Origin: an uncultured bacterium
GTDB taxonomy: Bacteria; Actinomycetota; Aquicultoria; SKW223
Length of the DNA: 5,699 nt
Assembly: GCA_938042205.1 (NCBI GenBank)
Contig: CALIRS010000028.1
Location: 1-5,699 of the forward strand
Direction of reading: 5' to 3'
How positions within the stretch are numbered: position 1 is the stretch's first letter; the number at the start of each line of letters is the position of its first letter. Under the pieces are notes generated by a model, which worked only from the letters and a program-made list of their open reading frames with translations, ran no database searches and was not told the DNA's origin. A program made the position numbers and the translations under genes. Below are positions 5,323 through 5,699 of this stretch, piece by piece.

Positions 5323-5699
5323 GTGGCGTCGCGTACATCGGGGACGTATGAGAGGTAGAGCGAAAGGCGGAACCAGACTTACTTTTGGTGAATATGGAAT
5401 TCAGGCTCTTGACCCTGGCTGGGTTACGTCTCAGCAAATAGAAGCAGCAAGAATTTCGGTTGCCAGATTTCTGAAAAGAGGTGCCAAAATCTGGATAAAT
5501 ATTTTCCCTGACAAACCAGTGACTAAGAAACCACTGGAGACTCGAATGGGAGGAGGAAAAGGTACGCCTGAATTCTGGGTGGCAGTGGTAAAGCCAGGCA
5601 AGATAATTCTTGAACTTTCGGGAGTGGATGAGGTAATGGCTCGTGAGGCGCTACGATTAGCCTCTCATAAACTTCCTTTAAAAACAAGATTTGTTTCTT
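5300..5699 (+). CDS. rplP: 50S ribosomal protein L16, 3' end cut by window
   Basis: L16 sits near the A-site tRNA and the peptidyl transferase centre and is needed for late 50S assembly. The visible 133 residues cover nearly the whole family length (E. coli 136): PRRVKWRRVHRGRMRGRAKG, FGEYGIQAL, the block QQIEAARISVARFLKRGAKI (45-64), IFPDKPVTKKPLETRMGGGKG and the end AREALRLASHKLPLKTRFVS. Arg82 aligns with E. coli Arg81, the residue hydroxylated by RoxA (YcfD). I chose TTG 5300 over ATG 5306 because it gives MLMPRR, matching the MLxPKR start common in this family, and because GAGGAGG is nine bases upstream. The gene then overlaps rpsC by 23 nt (17 nt from the ATG). No stop codon occurs before the window edge, so only a few codons are missing. 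rpmC is the usual next gene but is not visible. Confidence 0.95.
   Translation, partial: MLMPRRVKWRRVHRGRMRGRAKGGTRLTFGEYGIQALDPGWVTSQQIEAARISVARFLKRGAKIWINIFPDKPVTKKPLETRMGGGKGTPEFWVAVVKPGKIILELSGVDEVMAREALRLASHKLPLKTRFVS

Overview
The window is one continuous, single-strand run of bacterial translation genes in the order tuf, rpsJ, rplC, rplD, rplW, rplB, rpsS, rplV, rpsC, rplP. This is the end of a str-type operon (EF-Tu) joined directly to the front of the S10 operon. Every protein is of bacterial type, and the DNA looks moderately AT-rich. I cannot assign a phylum. The EF-Tu carries a four-cysteine insert that I associate from memory with some anaerobic or thermophilic bacteria. L2 departs from the usual N-domain consensus, which hints at a lineage away from the best-studied groups, but this is inference.

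Layout: tuf begins at 13 behind a strong ribosome binding site, and its upstream neighbour (fusA or rpsG in a typical str operon) lies outside the window. Junctions after tuf are tight: 19 nt to rpsJ, 12 nt to rplC, an 8-nt overlap into rplD, 3 nt to rplW, 27 nt to rplB, 12 nt to rpsS, 2 nt to rplV, a 1-nt TAATG overlap into rpsC, and a 23-nt overlap into rplP if the TTG start at 5300 is right. rplP runs off the right edge a few codons before its expected end. No gap reaches 300 bases. I see no terminator, tRNA, mobile element, CRISPR array or convincing internal promoter, so the genes are probably co-transcribed.

Together the genes encode the GTPase that brings aminoacyl-tRNA to the ribosome, three small-subunit proteins (S10, S19, S3) and six large-subunit proteins (L3, L4, L23, L2, L22, L16). 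L4, L22 and L23 line or surround the peptide exit tunnel, L2, L3 and L16 lie around the peptidyl transferase centre, and S3, S10 and S19 belong to the small-subunit head.

This is core housekeeping DNA and I found no new biological system. The points most worth a second look are the EF-Tu cysteine insert, a sharp change in codon use between tuf and the ribosomal protein genes, the TTG start and overlap of rplP, the unusual L2 motif, and an 8-bp hairpin inside rpsJ.
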